Shown piece by piece: positions 35,623 through 35,783 of a stretch of 35,783 nt of DNA. The position numbers and the translations under genes were made by a program. The notes under the pieces were generated by a model. That model saw only the letters and a list, made by a program, of their open reading frames with translations, was not told the origin of the DNA and searched no databases. Numbering within the stretch: the first letter of the stretch is position 1; every line of letters starts with the position of its first letter. The DNA is from Spirochaetaceae bacterium (GTDB lineage Bacteria; Spirochaetota; Spirochaetia; DSM-27196; SLAA01): NCBI GenBank assembly GCA_003552185.1, contig PUOW01000184.1:1-35783 (forward strand), read 5' to 3'.

Positions 35623-35783
35623 CGCCTCGGTGCCGAACGCGTTGAACCGCCGCCGGCGGGTGCGCAGTTGTAGCCGACCCACAGCAGAATCGCGATCGTG
35701 ATCGCCGCAGCCGGCGCCGACTGTCCGGCGGCGAATAACATGATCGCGATATACCCAAACACAACGACGGCAGCGATTGTGCC
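35619..35783 (-). CDS. Partial membrane protein (C-terminal end only)
   Basis: My own minus-strand translation from the window edge: GTIAAVVVFGYIAIMLFAAGQSAPAAAITIAILLWVGYNCAPAGGGSTRSAPRR*; two hydrophobic segments. Truncated at the window end, so absent from the ORF track. Confidence 0.6.
   Translation of the reverse strand, partial: GTIAAVVVFGYIAIMLFAAGQSAPAAAITIAILLWVGYNCAPAGGGSTRSAPRR

Noticed and set aside
1-35783. tRNA/rRNA genes, CRISPR arrays, IS elements, prophage or integrase genes
   Set aside because: Looked for cloverleaf-like intergenic segments, spaced direct repeats, transposase/integrase motifs and terminal inverted repeats. None could be supported; the window is ordinary core chromosome with compact operons.

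Overview
The window is about 36 kb of high-GC bacterial chromosome. It looks like a spirochaete (Spirochaetales-like), based mainly on a P83/100-antigen homologue, a fused PyrBI, and several spirochaete-type secreted or membrane proteins. It is densely coding, with no rRNA, tRNA, CRISPR array or mobile element that I could support. Gene order: partial plsC-like acyltransferase (-), rpsT, HU, a receiver-like protein without the phosphorylatable Asp, bactofilin, rho, rpmE (type B), lnt (-), a divergent galactokinase-like GHMP kinase, surE, a TPR protein, a TPR/NHL/VWA-like secreted protein, clpS, clpA, aat, a nucleoside kinase fused to a ThrRS-editing-like domain (-), a degenerate HD-GYP protein (-), a membrane protein, gltX, glyS, tyrS, rex (-), a RumA-like RNA methyltransferase, a PQQ/beta-propeller protein, P83/100, pyrBI, a minimal ParB-like domain protein (-), a class A PBP (-), a PEGA-like secreted protein (-), a LysM/M23 peptidase (-), and a partial membrane protein (-). 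The most interesting signals are the HTH-less ParB-like protein with an amphipathic C-terminal helix beside a PBP, a set of apparent pseudo-signalling proteins (D->E receiver next to bactofilin, HD-GYP with lost metal ligands, ThrRS-like editing domain with lost catalytic residues, GHMP kinase with altered motifs), a Rho with a roughly 130-aa disordered N-terminus, and several GC-rich tandem repeats and hairpins. All calls come from reading the sequence; no database search was run.
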